A stretch of 64,000 bases of DNA from Algicella sp038749815 (GTDB lineage: Bacteria > Pseudomonadota > Alphaproteobacteria > Rhodobacterales > Rhodobacteraceae): NCBI GenBank assembly GCA_038749815.1, contig JBCDHQ010000001.1, positions 3,206 to 67,205 of the forward strand. The letters run 5' to 3'. The notes under the pieces were generated by a model. It made no database searches, was not told the origin of the DNA, and saw only the letters and a program-made list of their open reading frames with translations. Shown piece after piece: positions 9,853 to 19,255 of this stretch (position 1 is the stretch's first letter; every line of letters begins with the position of its first letter). The translations under genes and the position numbers were made by a program.

Positions 9853-10680
9853 ATGAGCGAAAGAGAGGGTGTCCTTGGATCCGTTCGGTGGGACGATCTG
9901 GCCGCATTCCTGGCGGTGGCCCGGGCGGGTGGCCTCGCGGCCGCAACCAGAAGCGCTGCGCAGAGCGCGCCAACGCTTGGACGGCGAATGCGGGAGCTTG
10001 AGCGCGCCATCGGTCGCGAGCTCTTCGTGCGCCGCAGTCATGGCTACGACCTGACCGATGCGGGCGTCGCCCTGTTGCGGGAAGTGGAGGAGGTCGCGCG
10101 ACGGATCTCGCATGCAACAGCCGGACCGACGGACGGTGGCCTGCCGCTGATCAAGGTGTCGGCCGGCACCTGGACATCGCTCGCGCTCGCTCGGCAGTGG
10201 CAGGCCATCGTGGGCGATCCGGCCGATGTCAGACTGCGGTTCGTCTCGTCCGAGGCGGTGCTCAGCCTCAACCGGAGAGAGGCGTCGATCGCCGTTCGCA
10301 ATCGCCGGCCCACTGAACAGGGGCTTGCGGGACGAAAGCTTGGGCGGAACGAGTTTTCCGTCTACTCAGCCCCTGGCGCGCCCGATCGCTGGATCCTCCA
10401 CCGTGTCGACACGCCCTCGTCCCGTTGGGCCAAGGCGCAAGCCGCGCAAGACATGTCCCATGAGGTCAGCCACCCGCGGCTTGCCCTCGATTTGGCGCTC
10501 GCCGGGGCGGGCCGGATCGTCCTGCCGACATTCATCGGTGATCAAGAACCAACGCTGGAGCGGCGCCGCGCGCCAATCCCTGAGTTGTCGCATGACGCCT
10601 GGCTTGTGGCGCACGACGACGACCGACACCTCCCAGACATACGCCGCGTCATCGACCGCATCGCGGAGCTGCGTTCATGA
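9853..10680 (+). CDS. LysR family transcriptional regulator
   Basis: 275-residue LysR-type regulator. The N-terminal winged helix is clear (residues about 8-66: VRWDDLAAFLAVARAGGLAA, then APTLGRRMRELERAIGRELF). It is followed by a shorter, less typical effector domain with a basic patch and the closing IRRVIDRIAELR helix. ATG 9853 is preferred over an in-frame ATG at 9808 because the protein then begins at the normal distance from the HTH. It is divergent from the MFS gene, so control of that transporter is the simplest reading. The effector is unknown. Confidence 0.85.
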   Translation: MSEREGVLGSVRWDDLAAFLAVARAGGLAAATRSAAQSAPTLGRRMRELERAIGRELFVRRSHGYDLTDAGVALLREVEEVARRISHATAGPTDGGLPLIKVSAGTWTSLALARQWQAIVGDPADVRLRFVSSEAVLSLNRREASIAVRNRRPTEQGLAGRKLGRNEFSVYSAPGAPDRWILHRVDTPSSRWAKAQAAQDMSHEVSHPRLALDLALAGAGRIVLPTFIGDQEPTLERRRAPIPELSHDAWLVAHDDDRHLPDIRRVIDRIAELRS

Positions 10681-10836
10681 CGTCGCGTGGACGCCTGGCC
10701 TTCGTTGAGACCGGACGCACCGCAAAAGAGCCCAAGCGTACAAGGAACGCTGCCGGCCGCCCTCCGGATGTTGAACGTCATATGGCTCTTTGCACCGCAG
10801 CAGGAGACGCAGACATCTGGACAAAAAGATGTAACG

Positions 10837-10885
10837 CTGGGGTGAGCTGAGTCGTCACTCTGACAGCTCGGCGATCTCACCCCAG
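10837..10885. promoter_or_regulatory. Inverted repeat upstream of cpdB
   Basis: CTGGGGTGAG (10837-10846) and its exact complement CTCACCCCAG (10876-10885) flank 29 bp that contain a second nested pair, GAGCTG...CAGCTC. The structure ends 29 bp before the cpdB ATG. It could be a hairpin in the mRNA leader or a two-site operator. No riboswitch family is recognised. Confidence 0.45.
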
Positions 10886-10914
10886 AGCCTTGCACGCCAT
10901 AGCGGAGGTCCACC

Positions 10915-12873
10915 ATGTCGTTCATCCTCAATCGTCGCGGTTTCCTTGCCGGGTCAGCGAGCCTCGTCGCGTTGCACCCGTTCTCAGCACTCGCTGCGGC
11001 CAATCAGGCGCATCTCCGCATCATGGAGACGACGGACCTGCATGTGCACATCTGGCCCTATGACTACTATGCCGACCGCGAGCGCGACACGATGGGCCTG
11101 GCCCGCACCGCCTCGATTGTCGGCGAGATCCGGGCCGAGGCCACAAACTCCGTGCTCTACGACAACGGGGACTTCCTGCAGGGCAACCCGATGGGCGACT
11201 ACATGGCCTATGAGCGCGGGATGAAAGAGGGGGACATGCACCCGATCATCACCGCCTTGAACGCGCTTGGTTTTGACGCCGCAACCCTCGGTAATCATGA
11301 GTTCAACTACGGGCTCGACTTTCTGATGACGTCGCTCGCAGGCGCGGACTTCCCGGTGATCTCAGCCAATGTGGCCAAGGAGCTCGGCGCGGATCCGACC
11401 GGCGACACCACTTTGGTGCCGCCCTATGTGCTCATGGACAAGGAGATCACCGACGGCGCCGGCGAGACCCACATGATCAAGATCGGGCTGATCGGCTTTG
11501 TGCCGCCTCAGATCATGAACTGGGACCGCCGACATCTTGAGGGGAACGTCCACGCACGCGACATCATCGAGAGCGCGACGGCCTATGTGCCCGTGATGAA
11601 GGAGCAGGGCGCAGACATCATCATCGCGCTCAGCCATTCGGGCATCGCGGAGGCCAATCACACCGAATTCATGGGCAACGCGGCCGTGCCGCTCGCAGCA
11701 ATCGAGGGGATCGACGCCGTTCTGTCCGGCCACCACCACAACGTGTTTCCGTCATCCACCTATGAGGCGATGCCCGCAGTCGACGTGGCCGCTGGCACAC
11801 TCCACGGCAAGCCCGCCGTCATGGGCGGCTTTTGGGGCTCACATCTCGGCGTGATTGACCTGATGCTCGAGACCTCGGGCGGCGAATGGCGGGTGGTCAG
11901 CCACACCTCCGAAGCGCGTCCGATCTCCCGGCGGAACGAGGACCGCTCGATCACTCCGCTGGTCGAGAGTGACCAGGCCGTGCTCGACAGCGTGGCCGAT
12001 GTGCACGAGGCGACGCTGGCCTATGTGCGGCGCGCGGTCGGCAAGACCGCAGCGCCGCTGCACAGCTACTTCGCATTGGTGGCCGATGACCCGTCGGTTC
12101 AGATCGTCTCCAAGGCGCAAAGCTGGTATGTGGCCGAGATGCTGGCGGGGACGGAGTTTGCAGACCTCCCCCTGCTGTCGGCCGCGGCGCCGTTCAAGGC
12201 CGGAGGTCGGGGCGGCCCCGAGTACTACACCGACGTCCCAGTGGGCGATGTGGCGATCAAAAACGTGGCCGATCTCTACCTCTACCCCAACACGGTTCGG
12301 GCCGTGAAAGTCACCGGGCAACAGGTCAAGGACTGGCTTGAGCGCTCCGCGGGCATGTTCAACCAGGTGGAGCCCGGCAAAGCGGATCAGATCCTGCTCA
12401 ACCCGGATTTCCCGTCCTACAATTTTGACGTGATCGACGGGGTTCAATATCAGATCGATCTCAGCCAGCCATCGAAGTTCAATTCGGACGGGGAGCTCAC
12501 CAATCCGGAGGCCAGTCGGATTGTGAACCTCACATATGACGGCGCGCCGCTCGACATGGACGCTGAGTTCGTGATCGCGACCAACAACTATCGCGCGGGT
12601 GGCGGCGGCAACTTCCCGGGCGCGGATGGGTCCACGACGATCTTCGAGGCGCCGGACACGAACCGCGACGTGATCGTGCGCTACATCGTCGAGCAGGGCA
12701 CGATCAACCCGACGGCAGACGACAATTGGTCCTTCAAGTCTCTGCCCGGCACGTCCGTGCTGTTCGACACAGGCCCTGCGGGCGTCAGCTTGGTCGATGA
12801 CGTCAAAGGGGTGGCCATCGAGCCCGCCGGCGAAGGCGCCGATGGGTTTGCGCGCTACCGCATTGGGCTCTGA
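10915..12873 (+). CDS. cpdB: Periplasmic 2',3'-cyclic-nucleotide 2'-phosphodiesterase/3'-nucleotidase
   Basis: 652-residue exported enzyme that opens 2',3'-cyclic nucleotides and removes the 3'-phosphate, scavenging nucleosides and phosphate from RNA breakdown products. A twin-arginine signal is visible (NRRGFLAG followed by a short hydrophobic run and ALAA), so export folded with metals by Tat is likely. The calcineurin-like metallophosphatase domain occupies roughly residues 33-290, with TTDLHVHI, DNGDFLQG, GNHEFNYG, LSHSG and GHHHNVF. The C-terminal 5'-nucleotidase domain follows and keeps the substrate-sandwiching aromatic region near NNYRAGGGGNFPG. Length matches E. coli CpdB (about 650). 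It is monocistronic, with a leader inverted repeat upstream and a strong hairpin right after the stop. Confidence 0.93.
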   Translation: MSFILNRRGFLAGSASLVALHPFSALAAANQAHLRIMETTDLHVHIWPYDYYADRERDTMGLARTASIVGEIRAEATNSVLYDNGDFLQGNPMGDYMAYERGMKEGDMHPIITALNALGFDAATLGNHEFNYGLDFLMTSLAGADFPVISANVAKELGADPTGDTTLVPPYVLMDKEITDGAGETHMIKIGLIGFVPPQIMNWDRRHLEGNVHARDIIESATAYVPVMKEQGADIIIALSHSGIAEANHTEFMGNAAVPLAAIEGIDAVLSGHHHNVFPSSTYEAMPAVDVAAGTLHGKPAVMGGFWGSHLGVIDLMLETSGGEWRVVSHTSEARPISRRNEDRSITPLVESDQAVLDSVADVHEATLAYVRRAVGKTAAPLHSYFALVADDPSVQIVSKAQSWYVAEMLAGTEFADLPLLSAAAPFKAGGRGGPEYYTDVPVGDVAIKNVADLYLYPNTVRAVKVTGQQVKDWLERSAGMFNQVEPGKADQILLNPDFPSYNFDVIDGVQYQIDLSQPSKFNSDGELTNPEASRIVNLTYDGAPLDMDAEFVIATNNYRAGGGGNFPGADGSTTIFEAPDTNRDVIVRYIVEQGTINPTADDNWSFKSLPGTSVLFDTGPAGVSLVDDVKGVAIEPAGEGADGFARYRIGL

Positions 12874-12874
12874 T

Positions 12875-12928
12875 GCAACGCCGACCGAGGGGGGCTCCCG
12901 CGTCATGGGGGCATCCTCGCGGCGTTGC
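12875..12928 (+). terminator. Long stem-loop just after cpdB
   Basis: GCAACGCCG (12875-12883) pairs with CGGCGTTGC (12920-12928), and the stem continues inward with GAGG/CCTC. It begins 2 bp after the cpdB stop. No T tract follows, so it may stabilise the mRNA end or assist termination. The rest of the gap to 13214 holds nothing recognisable. Confidence 0.45.
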
Positions 12929-13214
12929 GCGCGGTCATCGATGAGCTGACGCGGCACCGGCAGTCCTGGCTGACCTCATGATCAGGCAGGGCCCTCCCAA
13001 TCACCTCCGATCCGACACTGGATCGAACCGGCCGGAGCAAAATCAGTGTGCATTGGGCCGGGTTTACAATAGGAGCGTGAACGGATTTCTCCAGTGACCA
13101 CAGGGAGGTCAAGGTCCTGATCGAGCGATCGCGACGGCCTGTCGACGCGATCCGCCGCCACACCTCTCTCGACCATCAAGCGCCTGCTCGTTTCGTTGCC
13201 GCCACGATCCTGCC

Positions 13215-14120
13215 CTATGCCGTCGGCGCAGGAAGGTCCTCGACAAACCGGTCGAGCAGCCACTTGCCTGCAGGCCCGAGTGTCCGATCCGCCCTCTGCG
13301 CGACATAGACCGGTATGTCTTTGGCGTTCACATCGTCCCGCGCGATCTCGATCTCAACGAGGCGTCCCGCGGCGACGTAGGGGGCAACGATATGGTCGGG
13401 CATGCGGCACCATCCGAACCCGGCCAGAAGGAAATCGAGGCGGCGCGTCAGGTCCACAAACCGCCAATGCTGCGTGCCCAGCACTCCGAACCCCGGCCTC
13501 CCACTGTCATTGGGATCGGCAAGGATCAGTTGCGTGTGGGGGAGGAGATCGGTCTCCGTCAGAGGACGGTTGAGGGCGCTCAAAGGATGGTCTGGGGCCA
13601 CGACGGCCCGCATCGACATGCGCATGATCGGATGGGCAACAACATCGGCGGGCACGTCCGGGATGAGAAGACAGACGGCGAGCGACACCGTGTCCTCGCG
13701 CAATCGGCGCAGGGCGCCGCCCAATCCTTCGGTCGAAAAGGAAACCGGCAGGTCTGGATATGTCCGCCGCAGGTCCTTGAGCGCCTCCATCAAGCGCGGG
13801 CTTGGAACAAGCGGATCGATGGCAAGCGCCAACTCCGGTTCCAGCCCGGACCGCATCCCAGCCGCGACCGCTTCGAACTGGTTGGCGGCGGCCACGACGG
13901 CGCGGGCCCGGGTGATCAGCACGCGCCCACTCTCCGTTGGCGTTGGTCGGTATGCGGAGCGATCGAAAAGCGTCACGCCCTGGATCCCCTCCAGGTTGGC
14001 GATGGTCTGACTGACGACGGACTGGGACCGACCGAGCGCCCGCGCCGCGGCCGAGAAGCTGCCTTCCTCCGCAACCGAGACGAGCACGCGCAACTGGTCC
14101 AGGGTCAGCGAACCGATCAA
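13215..14120 (-). CDS. LysR family transcriptional regulator
   Basis: 301-residue regulator of normal LysR length. The winged helix lies at residues 5-64 (LTLDQLRVLVSVAEEGSFSA, SQSVVSQTIANLEG), followed by a full two-lobed effector domain. The start is a TTG at 14120; no in-frame ATG fits the N-terminus. It is divergent from azoR across 99 bp that contain two TCAGAT repeats (14135 and 14149), which is consistent with control of azoR. The effector could be a quinone or an electrophile, given the neighbour, but that is inference. Confidence 0.88.
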   Translation of the reverse strand: MIGSLTLDQLRVLVSVAEEGSFSAAARALGRSQSVVSQTIANLEGIQGVTLFDRSAYRPTPTESGRVLITRARAVVAAANQFEAVAAGMRSGLEPELALAIDPLVPSPRLMEALKDLRRTYPDLPVSFSTEGLGGALRRLREDTVSLAVCLLIPDVPADVVAHPIMRMSMRAVVAPDHPLSALNRPLTETDLLPHTQLILADPNDSGRPGFGVLGTQHWRFVDLTRRLDFLLAGFGWCRMPDHIVAPYVAAGRLVEIEIARDDVNAKDIPVYVAQRADRTLGPAGKWLLDRFVEDLPAPTA

Positions 14121-14219
14121 AGAGTATCGCTTTCTCAGATCAAGATTATCAGATTTTCATCGCTATTCCAGTTGGAGCGACGTGTCTACAGGTTCGGAAA
14201 CATCAAAAGGACCGACCAG

Positions 14220-14852
14220 ATGCCAAAACTCCTCGTCGTTGACGCCAGCCCGAGAGGCGATGCCTCGATTTCTCGCACCATGACCAAGCGGTTCCAGACC
14301 GCGTGGCAGCGCGCGCATCCCGCTGGCACTGTCGTCACCCGCGATCTCGCTCACACCGATCTGCAGTTTCTGACCGGTCCCTGGCTCGGCGCCTACTTCA
14401 CTCCGCCCGAGCAGCAGACGCAGGAGATGAGGAGCTTGTTGAGCCTCTCGGACACGCTGGTGGCCGAGCTGCTCGACGCGGACGACATCGCCATCGGCAC
14501 GCCGGTTCACAACTTCAACGTCCCCGCGAACCTCAAAGCATGGATCGACCACAGTGTGCGCAAGGGCATCACGCTCGGGATGGATGGGACGGGCATGCTG
14601 CGGGGCAAGCGCGCCACTGTGCTGCTTGCATCGGGTGGGGTCTACACCGCAGGCTCGCCCATCGCGGATCGGGACATCGCACCGCAGTACCTCCGCCTGA
14701 TCCTCAAGGTGATCGGGATCGAAGACGTCACAATCGTCGCCGGAGGCGGTGCGAAGGCCGTCGATTTGGGGCAGACGACGATGGCCGATTTCGTGGGCAC
14801 CCTGGCCGATCAAATCGACCAGGCGGCCGCCCCGCGCAACGCGGTTGCCTGA
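14220..14852 (+). CDS. azoR: FMN-dependent NADH:quinone oxidoreductase / azoreductase
   Basis: 210-residue flavodoxin-like enzyme of the AzoR family. It reduces quinones and azo compounds by two electrons with NADH, protecting against electrophile and quinone stress. Visible marks are the FMN phosphate loop (VDASPRGDASISR, residues 7-19), the family block PVHNFNVPANLKAWIDHSVR around residues 95-114, and LLASGGVYTAG near 135-145. Length matches E. coli AzoR (about 200). The ATG at 14220 fits the conserved MPKLLVVDASPRG start; the frame is open far upstream but there it runs antisense to the LysR gene. Probably under the divergent LysR regulator. Confidence 0.9.
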   Translation: MPKLLVVDASPRGDASISRTMTKRFQTAWQRAHPAGTVVTRDLAHTDLQFLTGPWLGAYFTPPEQQTQEMRSLLSLSDTLVAELLDADDIAIGTPVHNFNVPANLKAWIDHSVRKGITLGMDGTGMLRGKRATVLLASGGVYTAGSPIADRDIAPQYLRLILKVIGIEDVTIVAGGGAKAVDLGQTTMADFVGTLADQIDQAAAPRNAVA

Positions 14853-15276
14853 TGCCCGACCGCGGCACTTCGGGGCTTCATGCGCCGCAAGGAACAAGGA
14901 TCGGCCAGTTGCATTCGCGCGTGGCAGATCCACTGCGTTCGACCTCCAGGCGCGCATCCGCACTATGGCTGCTTTCCTGGGCGCCGAGCTGCGCGACAAG
15001 TCGGGCTCGACCCACCACCACCACATTGGACTGAACACGTGGCAGTCTCGTGCTAGGTCGGAACAGGCCCCGCGGCACACCGGTCTGCACCATTCCGCCA
15101 CTCTCAACCCGGATCGCCGGTCCCGCCGATCACGTCGCCACCGCGGGTGTCGCGCCGACCGGTGCGGCCTGGTACCCAACTGGTGTCAAGCGGTGCCGCG
15201 ACCGCCCTCTTGAGAAATAGGCTTAGGGCCGTTCGTCATGAATCAGCGACCCCTGGATCTGGCCAACCGGAGCAGA
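14853..15276. other. 424-bp spacer
   Basis: No gene, RNA or repeat recognised between azoR and the NTF2-like gene. Confidence 0.5.
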
Positions 15277-15690
15277 ATGCACATGTCACTCAGAACCGAG
15301 ATTGAGGCTTTCTTTGCCGCCTATGTCGCCGCATTCAAGGACGTCGATGCGAGCGCAATCGCCGATCTTTGGGAGCCCGTGGGTCTGTTCCCATCGCCAA
15401 CCGGCAACTTTGCCGTGGAACGCGATGCGCTTCGCGACCACTGCGAGCGACTTCTCGATTTCTATCGGAAACAAGGCGTTGTAACCCCCTCCGGTGCTTT
15501 GCTGTCAGTGGAGGAGCTGTTTCCAAACGTTGCGCAGGCCCGCATGGCCTATCGCATGCTGGGCCGCAACGACCACGTCGTCGCGCACTGGGAGCATGTC
15601 TACATCCTTCGAAAAGACGCCCGCTGGCGCATCTCATTGACCATTGCCGACGGCGAAGTGGCAGCCTGGACAGCTCTTGGCGCGATGTAA
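15277..15690 (+). CDS. NTF2-like (SnoaL/DUF4440-type) fold protein
   Basis: About 137 residues with the pattern of the NTF2-like cone fold: an N-terminal helix (RTEIEAFFAAYVAAFKDVDA), DLWEPVGLF, a helix with DALRDHCERLLDFY, then the strand block VVAHWEHVYILRKDARWRISLTI. Such proteins act as small hydrolases, isomerases or stress proteins; nothing here fixes the reaction. GGAG at 15269-15272 precedes ATGs at 15277 and 15283, and either could be the start; an upstream in-frame ATG at 15238 has no ribosome-binding site. It stands alone. Confidence 0.75.
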   Translation: MHMSLRTEIEAFFAAYVAAFKDVDASAIADLWEPVGLFPSPTGNFAVERDALRDHCERLLDFYRKQGVVTPSGALLSVEELFPNVAQARMAYRMLGRNDHVVAHWEHVYILRKDARWRISLTIADGEVAAWTALGAM

Positions 15691-16100
15691 GCCCGGAGGC
15701 CGATCATCCGCAAACGCCGCCTCTGACCCCAGCGTCGCCTATGCTGCTCATTGTTGGGGACCTCGAGGCTGCTGAGCCTTGCTCTCCTTGCACACTGTGG
15801 TGACGCGTCTGCTTTGCAGAACCATTGACGTTTGTCCTCGGTTGCAACGCGTCGACCCTGGGGCATGGAGGCCGCGGACGCATGGCGGGGAACCGGCTTC
15901 CTGAGCCGACCTTTGGTGCGCAGATCGCAGAAATCAGCGGGACGATCGACGTGACAAAGCGGGCCATTCGTGCGGCGTGCCCCCACTCATAGGGCTGAGC
16001 CTCGGTCCGCGAGCGACGCGTGGTGTCCTGGTGCCATGCACGACGGCGGTCTGCATGATGGAGCCGGCGCGTGCGGCCTGGCACCGGGAGTGCCCCAACG
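15691..16100. other. 410-bp spacer between convergent genes
   Basis: Lies between the ends of the NTF2-like gene and the VIT-type gene. No terminator with a T tract and no small gene was found. Confidence 0.5.
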
Positions 16101-16814
16101 TCAGCCGACGAAACCTCCGACGAGCGAACCGGCGGCAAAGGTAGCAGCCATGGCGACCGCCCCCCAGAGCACCGTCCGGACCATGGCTGGCGCCAGCGGT
16201 GCGCCTCCTGTCCAGGCCCCGAGCGCGCCGAGGACGAGAAGTGCCGCCAATGTCGCCACAAGGACGCTTGCCACAATGATCCCGGCAGGGGCAAACAGCG
16301 CGGCGGCCAAAGGGAGAAGGGCGGCGCAGGCGAAAGCCGATCCGGACGCAAGGGCGGCGCGCCTCGGACTTGCGGAATGCAGATCCAAAAGACCGACCTC
16401 GTCGCGGAGATGTGCCTCAAGCCCACCGTTCTCCGTCAGTTCGTGCGCGACCTGATCGGCCGTCGACGCGCTCAAGCCGCGGGCGCGCCAGATCGCGGCC
16501 ATCTCCCTGATCTCGCCCATCGGATCCTCTTCGAGCGCGCGCCGTTCGCGTTCAATCTCCGCGCGCTCGATGTCTGCCTGCGAGGACACCGAGATGTACT
16601 CGCTGGCCGCGATCGACATCGCCCCGGCCACGACACCTGCAACGCCGGTGGCCAGAACGATGTCCGATGTCGACACCGCCGCCGCGACGCCGATCAGCAG
16701 GGATGAGATCGACACAATGCCATCCGTGGCCCCCAGCACAGCGGCGCGCAGCCAGTGGCTGCGCCCCAGGCGATGCGGATCGTCGGGATGTGTTGCTGCG
16801 AATGTCTCGGTCAT
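16101..16814 (-). CDS. VIT1/CCC1-family iron/manganese transporter
   Basis: 237-residue membrane protein of the vacuolar-iron-transporter family, which exports or sequesters Fe2+ and Mn2+. Five hydrophobic segments are visible: two N-terminal (residues about 22-48 and 52-76) and three C-terminal (about 155-177, 180-202, 212-234). The first carries the family signature LGATDGIVSISSLL. Between them lies a charged cytoplasmic metal-binding region (residues 80-140, ERAEIERERRALEEDP and the ELTENGG loop). The start at 16814 gives the conserved spacing; the frame stays open upstream without homology. It lies 520 bp before the sit-type importer on the same strand, so metal homeostasis is a local theme, although co-transcription is not supported. 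Confidence 0.88.
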   Translation of the reverse strand: MTETFAATHPDDPHRLGRSHWLRAAVLGATDGIVSISSLLIGVAAAVSTSDIVLATGVAGVVAGAMSIAASEYISVSSQADIERAEIERERRALEEDPMGEIREMAAIWRARGLSASTADQVAHELTENGGLEAHLRDEVGLLDLHSASPRRAALASGSAFACAALLPLAAALFAPAGIIVASVLVATLAALLVLGALGAWTGGAPLAPAMVRTVLWGAVAMAATFAAGSLVGGFVG

Positions 16815-17337
16815 CGGGCGGCACTTGGCTGTCGGGGGCGTGCGAAATCTGTGGGCACGGCACCGACCTATCTCACCAAGGCGGACGTGACCAGCGTCCG
16901 ACACGCGCGGGCGAGGTCGACGCCCTCTCACCAATGGCTCGGCAGAGCGGCCCCGCACGGAACGACTTGGTCCTTGGGTGCTCGTGAGCGCGCCCGCCAG
17001 TCCGCCGAGCGTGTCTTCATAGCAGATTGGCTGGCCCACCCGGCACGTTGCGTCGCCGCCGGCGTCAAGCACGTGGCAGAGCGCCACCTCGAATGGGGTC
17101 ACCCGGCCCCCTCGAGAGCCCAGATGTCCAAGGGACGGCTCGCGTCGGCGGAGTCGAAGCGACAGGTGTGCGCCTGTTGCCATATGTCCAACGCGGGCCC
17201 TGCCGCATCATGGGTCAGTGCGGCACCAGGGTGGTACGGTCTCGCTCGACTGTGCGCGGTTCCGATGACACCGACGGCGTCGCGCTCGTGCCGGGACGCC
17301 GGGCGGTCGTGTGTCGCGCAAGGACCAACGCTCAGCG
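16815..17337. other. 523-bp spacer
   Basis: Between the VIT-type gene start and the end of the metal ABC operon. No recognisable gene or RNA. Any promoter for the VIT gene should lie at its left end. Confidence 0.5.
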
Positions 17338-18315
17338 TCACCGAGGACCAGAGAGGTCACCAGGGTCGCGCGGACTCGCGGGGGCGCCTTGGTCCCCGAG
17401 CCAGCGCCCCGCGATGGGGCCGGCCGGTGGAGCGCCTGGTGCAACCGCGCCGACGTCGGACCGGCGGCGGCGCCGCCGCGTGGCGAGCGCGTCCAACACG
17501 GCGACGGCGACGAAAAGGACACCGTAGAACACTGCCATCGCCGCGGAGGTGCCGGTGTTGAGGACATAGGCGATCCAAAAGCCCACAAATGCACCCGCGA
17601 CGGCAAAAAGCGCCGTGAGGCCGATCATCACCGAGAGGCGTTTGCTGATCAGCTGCGCCGTCGCGGCCGGGACAACAAGGAGCGAGATCACCAGGATCGC
17701 GCCCACGGCCTTGAAGGCCGCGACGACCGTCATGGAGACGAGAAACATGAAGGCCGTGTTCAGACGCCGCGCCCGGAGGCCGAGCACCGCGGCAAACTCC
17801 CGGTCGAAGGTGGTGAGTTTCAGCTGTTTGTAGAACGCCGCGATGAAGGCCGCGTTCAGAACGAGCACACCCAGCATGGTGTAGAGGTATCGCGGCCCGA
17901 TGTTGACGCCGTTCACGATGAGGGCCGGGAACACCGCGAGGTTCAAATCCCCGACAAGGACAGCGTTGGTGTCCAGGTGGGCGTTCTGGAGATCCATGCT
18001 CACAAGGATGATACCGCCCGCAAACAAGGCGGGAAAAATAAGCCCTTGCGGCGCGTCGCCTGCCAGCAAGCCGGTGTCGGACAGCCACTCGTTGCCGAGC
18101 ACGACGAGCAGCCCCGCGAGGGCCGCGCCCAGGATGAGGACGGGGCTGTCCAGATCGTGGGTCAGCCAGAACCCCACGATGATCCCCGGCAGAACGGCAT
18201 GCGCAATTCCATCGACGACCATAGAGGTCTTGCGCAGCACGACAAAGACGCCGGGAAGCGCGCAGGCCAATGCGGTGACGCACGCCAAAAGGACGACCCC
18301 GAGCACGTAGCTCAC
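17338..18315 (-). CDS. sitD: Metal ABC transporter permease, second subunit (SitD/MntC-like)
   Basis: 325-residue membrane subunit of a cluster 9 (Zn/Mn/Fe) ABC importer, with about eight hydrophobic segments. It keeps the family stretch GIAHAVLPGIIVGFW after the second helix and the permease motif region ALGLRARRLNTAFMFLVSMTVVAAFKAVGAILVISLLVVPAATA. GTG start at 18315; GTGA overlaps the TGA of the preceding permease gene by 4 bp, so translation is coupled. The last 40 residues are Arg/Pro/Ala-rich and longer than usual. Last gene of the four-gene operon. Confidence 0.88.
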   Translation of the reverse strand: MSYVLGVVLLACVTALACALPGVFVVLRKTSMVVDGIAHAVLPGIIVGFWLTHDLDSPVLILGAALAGLLVVLGNEWLSDTGLLAGDAPQGLIFPALFAGGIILVSMDLQNAHLDTNAVLVGDLNLAVFPALIVNGVNIGPRYLYTMLGVLVLNAAFIAAFYKQLKLTTFDREFAAVLGLRARRLNTAFMFLVSMTVVAAFKAVGAILVISLLVVPAATAQLISKRLSVMIGLTALFAVAGAFVGFWIAYVLNTGTSAAMAVFYGVLFVAVAVLDALATRRRRRRSDVGAVAPGAPPAGPIAGRWLGDQGAPASPRDPGDLSGPR

Positions 18316-19247
18316 CGGGGGCTCCCCCCGGCATTGAACTCACGCAACAGCGCCCTCCGCGCCCGGACCCGGCGCAGGGCCGTGACAATGATGCTGCGCT
18401 TCGGCGAGGCCAGCAACGACACCAGGAAGATCGCAAACAGCACAAGGCAGATCACCGGCCCCGTGGGCACAGTGCCGAGCGAAATCGAGAGATAGGCCCC
18501 AATACCACTGCCGAGCCCGCCGAACACGGCCGACAGCATGACCATGTGGGGCAACCTGTCGGTCCATTGCCGGGCCGCGGCGGGCGGGGTCACGACAAAG
18601 GCCACCATCAGCACGAAGCCCACCGCCTTCATGCCGATCACGATGGCGATGACGATGGTCGCGAACATCAGCGTGTCGATGATCCAGGCCCGAAACCCGA
18701 GCATGGTCGAGAGCACCGGATCGAAGGTCCGGAGCGTGAATTCCTTCCAGAAGACAAGCATCAGGACCAAAGCGAGGGCCCCGACCGCGACACTGGTCGT
18801 CAGATCCGCCTGCGTGATGCTCGCGGCATTGCCGAAGAGGTAGTCAGAGATGCCGCCTTTGCCGGGGTACGGGCCGTTTGAGATGATCCGCAGCAAAACC
18901 ATGCCCAAGCCGAAAAAAGTCGTCAGCGAGATCGCCATCGCGGTGTCGATCGCGATCTTGGTGCGCCCTGCGACGACATTCGCAAAGAGCGCAGCGAGCG
19001 TCCCGGTGACGGCGGCGCCCACAATCAAGAGGGCCATGCTGCGGCCATTCACGCCGAGAACAACGACCGCCGTCAGGAACGCCAGGAGCGCGCCGGGCAG
19101 CGCGGCATGGCCAATGACGTCACTGATGAGGGACTGCTTGCGCAAATAGGCGAATGCCCCGAGCGCGCCCGCCACCACTCCGATGACCGTCGTTCCAAAA
19201 AACACCATCCGAAAGATGTGATTGCCGAAGAACTCTATCGGGTCCAC
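18312..19247 (-). CDS. sitC: Metal ABC transporter permease, first subunit (SitC/MntB-like)
   Basis: 311-residue integral membrane subunit of the same metal importer, with eight to nine hydrophobic segments. Family marks are SLISDVIGHAALPGALLAFL near residues 37-56 and the C-terminal IVIAIVIGMKAVGFVLMVAFVVTPPAAA. It forms a heterodimer with the downstream permease, to which it is coupled by a 4-bp overlap. It begins 8 bp after the ATPase stop. No lesion seen. Confidence 0.88.
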   Translation of the reverse strand: MDPIEFFGNHIFRMVFFGTTVIGVVAGALGAFAYLRKQSLISDVIGHAALPGALLAFLTAVVVLGVNGRSMALLIVGAAVTGTLAALFANVVAGRTKIAIDTAMAISLTTFFGLGMVLLRIISNGPYPGKGGISDYLFGNAASITQADLTTSVAVGALALVLMLVFWKEFTLRTFDPVLSTMLGFRAWIIDTLMFATIVIAIVIGMKAVGFVLMVAFVVTPPAAARQWTDRLPHMVMLSAVFGGLGSGIGAYLSISLGTVPTGPVICLVLFAIFLVSLLASPKRSIIVTALRRVRARRALLREFNAGGSPR

Positions 19248-19255
19248 GGGCCGGG

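Noticed and set aside
14135..14154. TCAGAT repeats between lysR and azoR as a defined operator
   Set aside because: Two 6-bp copies 14 bp apart are too short to call; mentioned only under the LysR gene.
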